From: Rubripirellula sp. | GTDB taxonomy: Bacteria > Planctomycetota > Planctomycetia > Pirellulales > Pirellulaceae | NCBI GenBank assembly: GCA_029213145.1 | Contig: JARGNK010000060.1 | Span: 1-33,564 of the forward strand | Direction of reading: 5' to 3' | DNA: 33,564 nucleotides | Part shown: positions 31,455 to 33,564 of the stretch, piece after piece | Layout of the letters: each line of letters opens with the position of its first letter | Position numbering within the stretch: position 1 is the first letter of the stretch | Program-made: the position numbers and the translations under genes | Notes under the pieces: model-generated | Databases searched by the model: none | The model's input: only the letters and a program-made list of their open reading frames with translations | What the model was told of the DNA's origin: nothing

Positions 31455-33296
31455 CTATTTTGCAAATCTGAATTCGTTGGAATTGAGCAGGGCCCAGATC
31501 AGGTCGTCCTGCTCGTGGGCCACCAATGCTCTCTCTGATGCTTTCGGCAAACGACCTAGGATTGCTTTCCAGATGACTTCCATCCGTTGGTCGGGATTCG
31601 TGATGCCTTCCAGTTTTCGATGAAGGTAAGCGAGTGGCTGTGACATGATTTCATGCTCTAGATGGCCATTCATCAAATAGAGGATTTGTGGGATGTTCGG
31701 TTCTTTGTTTGCGCCATCGATCAATTCGCGATCAGACTTGCCCAACAGCATCGCGACCTCATGTGAACCATCAACGTGGCCGTAAGTCGAGACCCGCCAT
31801 AAATGTTTCGGGCCCATGTCGCCATTACGTTTCTTTGCCGCTTTTTCCTCGCGTTTCTGGAAGGCGGCGCGCCCAGGTCCCTTGATCGAATAGTCCACGA
31901 AATCTTGCACATTCATCTTCTGTGCCTTTTCGTAGAAGTGCGTAAAACCGTCCCACTGAAATTCGGTCGGCACGTACTGGTCTGGATCTTCCGTTTTGAG
32001 GCTTAGGAATGAATCCACAATGGCTTCGGCAGAAAGTCTTCGGACGATGGGGCCATCCAATACATAGTCTGGGCCATCTGCGTTTAGCGTCGCCGCTCTG
32101 CTCTGGTAAGCCCTGCTGTTGAAGAGGACACTCAGGAATCGTTTCAGGTCGTAGCGAGATGCCTTCATGATGGCGACCAATTCCTCTGTTAGTTCAGGAT
32201 GAGGTCCCATGTCGTCCGGTGATAAGCTGCCCAGCGGACCGACCAGTTCCGTCCCCATCACTTGGTGCCACAAGCGATTCACGATGGATTTTGTGAAGAG
32301 GGGGTTATCCGACGATACCATCCAGTCGGCGAGGGATTCACGCGAGTTGATCGGGGGTCCCGCGTTTTTGTGGTTGAGCGTGTCAAGCTCCGCTTTGGTG
32401 ACTTTATGGTTCAAATTAGGCATCTCGCCGAACAGAACGTTGGCTTCCATGACTTCATGAGGCTTGCCATCGTCATACTGATAATCATGCGGCAGCCGCA
32501 TGAACCCCGTTCCGTTTCCATGGATTGCGGCATGCTTCACGCGAACAGATTCTCGGTAGACAATCCATTCATCAAAGCTTTTGTTCTTAAGAATCCTCCG
32601 ATCCTTGGCATACTTCTTTTCCAAGTTTGCGGTTGGATCGACTCGCAGGTGAGTTTTTGAGCTGAAGGCGGCAAGCTTATAGAAATCTTTTTGCGTCCAG
32701 ATATCGAACGGGTGATCGTGGCATTGAGCGCATTCGATGCTGAGACCCAGGAACGTTTTCACTGAATTCGCAAGATGATCCAAGGGCATCGATTCGCGTG
32801 CGTAAAAGCCAGTCGCCCCATTGCCAGGCTTGTAAAGCGGGCCACCGGCGTTGATCAATTCGTGTGCCATCTGATCGTAGGGCTTGTTGGATCTCAGCGA
32901 TTCCTTGATCCACTGCGCGTAGTTCCCGGGGTGGTGCAGTTTGTCCCCAACGTATTTCACCCGCAACAGGTCAGCCCAGTAGTTGTACCAATGGCTTTGG
33001 TAGCCTTTGGAATGAAGAAGCTTGCGGATCAAACCGGCACGTTTGTCGGGGTCTTTATCCTCGATAAACATTTCCAGTTCGTCGATTGTTGGAATGCGGC
33101 CGATGGTATCGAGATAGACACGGCGACAGAACGTGTACTCATCAATTCCAGGGCGGCGGTCTTGACCAACCTGATCCACCTTTGCACGCACCAACTGATC
33201 AATCCGTTGGGATTGCTCCGATTGATCTGCTGATTGGGCAACCGCTACCGAGACGCTTGCGGCCAAGCAGCATAGCAGTGTCAGGAATCTTGTCAT
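31455..33296 (-). CDS. DUF1549/DUF1553 protein with CxxCH motif
   Basis: A 613-aa secreted protein. Residues 1-20 are a signal peptide (LTLLCCLAASVSVAVAQ). The DUF1549 domain follows (RRVYLDTIGRIPTIDELEMFI, then LLRVKYV), with a C-x-x-C-H motif in IECAQCHDHPFDIWTQKDF that could bind haem. The DUF1553 domain covers about 320-600 (RESLADWMVSSDNPLFTKSIVNRLWHQVMG, LLNSNEFRF). These proteins are a hallmark of planctomycetes and related phyla and occur beside DUF1501 genes; function is unknown, though electron transfer or polymer breakdown has been suggested. It is preceded at 63 bp by an EF-hand gene. Confidence 0.92.
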   Translation of the reverse strand: MTRFLTLLCCLAASVSVAVAQSADQSEQSQRIDQLVRAKVDQVGQDRRPGIDEYTFCRRVYLDTIGRIPTIDELEMFIEDKDPDKRAGLIRKLLHSKGYQSHWYNYWADLLRVKYVGDKLHHPGNYAQWIKESLRSNKPYDQMAHELINAGGPLYKPGNGATGFYARESMPLDHLANSVKTFLGLSIECAQCHDHPFDIWTQKDFYKLAAFSSKTHLRVDPTANLEKKYAKDRRILKNKSFDEWIVYRESVRVKHAAIHGNGTGFMRLPHDYQYDDGKPHEVMEANVLFGEMPNLNHKVTKAELDTLNHKNAGPPINSRESLADWMVSSDNPLFTKSIVNRLWHQVMGTELVGPLGSLSPDDMGPHPELTEELVAIMKASRYDLKRFLSVLFNSRAYQSRAATLNADGPDYVLDGPIVRRLSAEAIVDSFLSLKTEDPDQYVPTEFQWDGFTHFYEKAQKMNVQDFVDYSIKGPGRAAFQKREEKAAKKRNGDMGPKHLWRVSTYGHVDGSHEVAMLLGKSDRELIDGANKEPNIPQILYLMNGHLEHEIMSQPLAYLHRKLEGITNPDQRMEVIWKAILGRLPKASERALVAHEQDDLIWALLNSNEFRFAK

Positions 33297-33359
33297 TTGT
33301 TGGTAAAGTAAATAGGCGTAACAGCGATAGGATGCGGGCGATGCATGGTGGTCAAAGAT

Positions 33360-33564
33360 TCAATTTTCAGACGCTTTCATCTCGTCCAGGCTTAGCTTGC
33401 CGTCCCCATTGGAATCGAGTCTTTGAAACCGCCTGGTCAGCGCTTGTACATTGCGACCCTTCGGATTACCGATTAATTCCTCTAGTGTGATTACCCCATC
33501 GTCATTGCGGTCCCGATTTTGGAAGAATTCGTCTTTAGAACCGCGGGCTTTTTCCTTTGTGCCA
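33360..33564 (-). CDS. EF-hand calcium-binding protein, C-terminal end
   Basis: Only the last 67 codons are in the window; the start lies to the right. Two EF-hand loops are visible: DRNDDGVITLEE and DSNGDGKLSLDE, both with Asp/Asn at calcium positions and a closing Glu. It ends at TGA 33360-33362. In planctomycetes such EF-hand proteins often sit upstream of DUF1549/DUF1553 and DUF1501 genes, and the 63-bp gap suggests one operon. The full-length family cannot be determined. Confidence 0.8.
   Translation of the reverse strand, partial: GTKEKARGSKDEFFQNRDRNDDGVITLEELIGNPKGRNVQALTRRFQRLDSNGDGKLSLDEMKASEN

Overview
The window looks like a chromosomal segment of a planctomycete of the Pirellulaceae/Rhodopirellula type. 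The right end carries the planctomycete-typical trio of an EF-hand protein, a DUF1549/DUF1553 protein with a CxxCH motif, and a Tat-exported DUF1501 protein. The left end has a secreted sulfatase. GC content appears moderate and several spacers hold short degenerate tandem repeats. The assignment rests on gene content only; no rRNA or other phylogenetic marker is present.

Layout. 1-1078 (-): secreted sulfatase, cut by the window edge and broken by a frameshift near 390. 1730-5385 (+): a two-gene unit, a secreted glycerophosphodiesterase fused to a GH43-like beta-propeller, then a phosphoesterase-like gene with two in-frame nonsense codons. 5964-7283 (-): cupin-fold protein. 7284-8612: long stretch with no convincing gene. 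8613-12019: divergent oxyR/katG pair; the spacer holds a LysR-type palindrome and four 14-bp repeats, and katG carries a single-base frameshift. 12693-13880 (+): DUF3419/BtaA-like aminocarboxypropyl transferase. 13900-29637 (-): ten-gene metabolic cluster. 30210-33564 (-): DUF1501, DUF1549/DUF1553 and EF-hand genes.

The most interesting part is the 15.7-kb cluster. In transcription order it encodes: (1) a class III aminotransferase fused to an acyl-ACP-reductase-like domain; (2) a PEP-synthase-like dikinase; (3) a membrane-anchored exported SnoaL-like protein; (4) a sulfotransferase; (5) a cytochrome P450; (6) a 14-TM DHA2-type MFS exporter; (7) a GNAT-type acyltransferase; (8) an OleC-like AMP-forming ligase; (9) a UbiA-family prenyltransferase; (10) a second PEP-synthase-like dikinase. 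Nearly every junction is an overlapping or abutting stop/start, so it reads as one translationally coupled operon. No PKS, NRPS, carrier protein or ketosynthase is present. The simplest model (inference) is that a fatty acyl thioester from primary metabolism is reduced to an aldehyde and transaminated to a long-chain amine. The amine would then be tailored by acylation, prenylation, hydroxylation, sulfation and/or phosphorylation, and exported. I do not recognise this gene combination as a described pathway. The convergent DUF3419 gene, 19 bp away, may contribute a SAM-derived aminocarboxypropyl group.

Three genes in the left third are disrupted (sulfatase, phosphoesterase, katG) while the 15.7-kb cluster has no visible lesion. 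Sequence errors cannot be told apart from real decay from the sequence alone.
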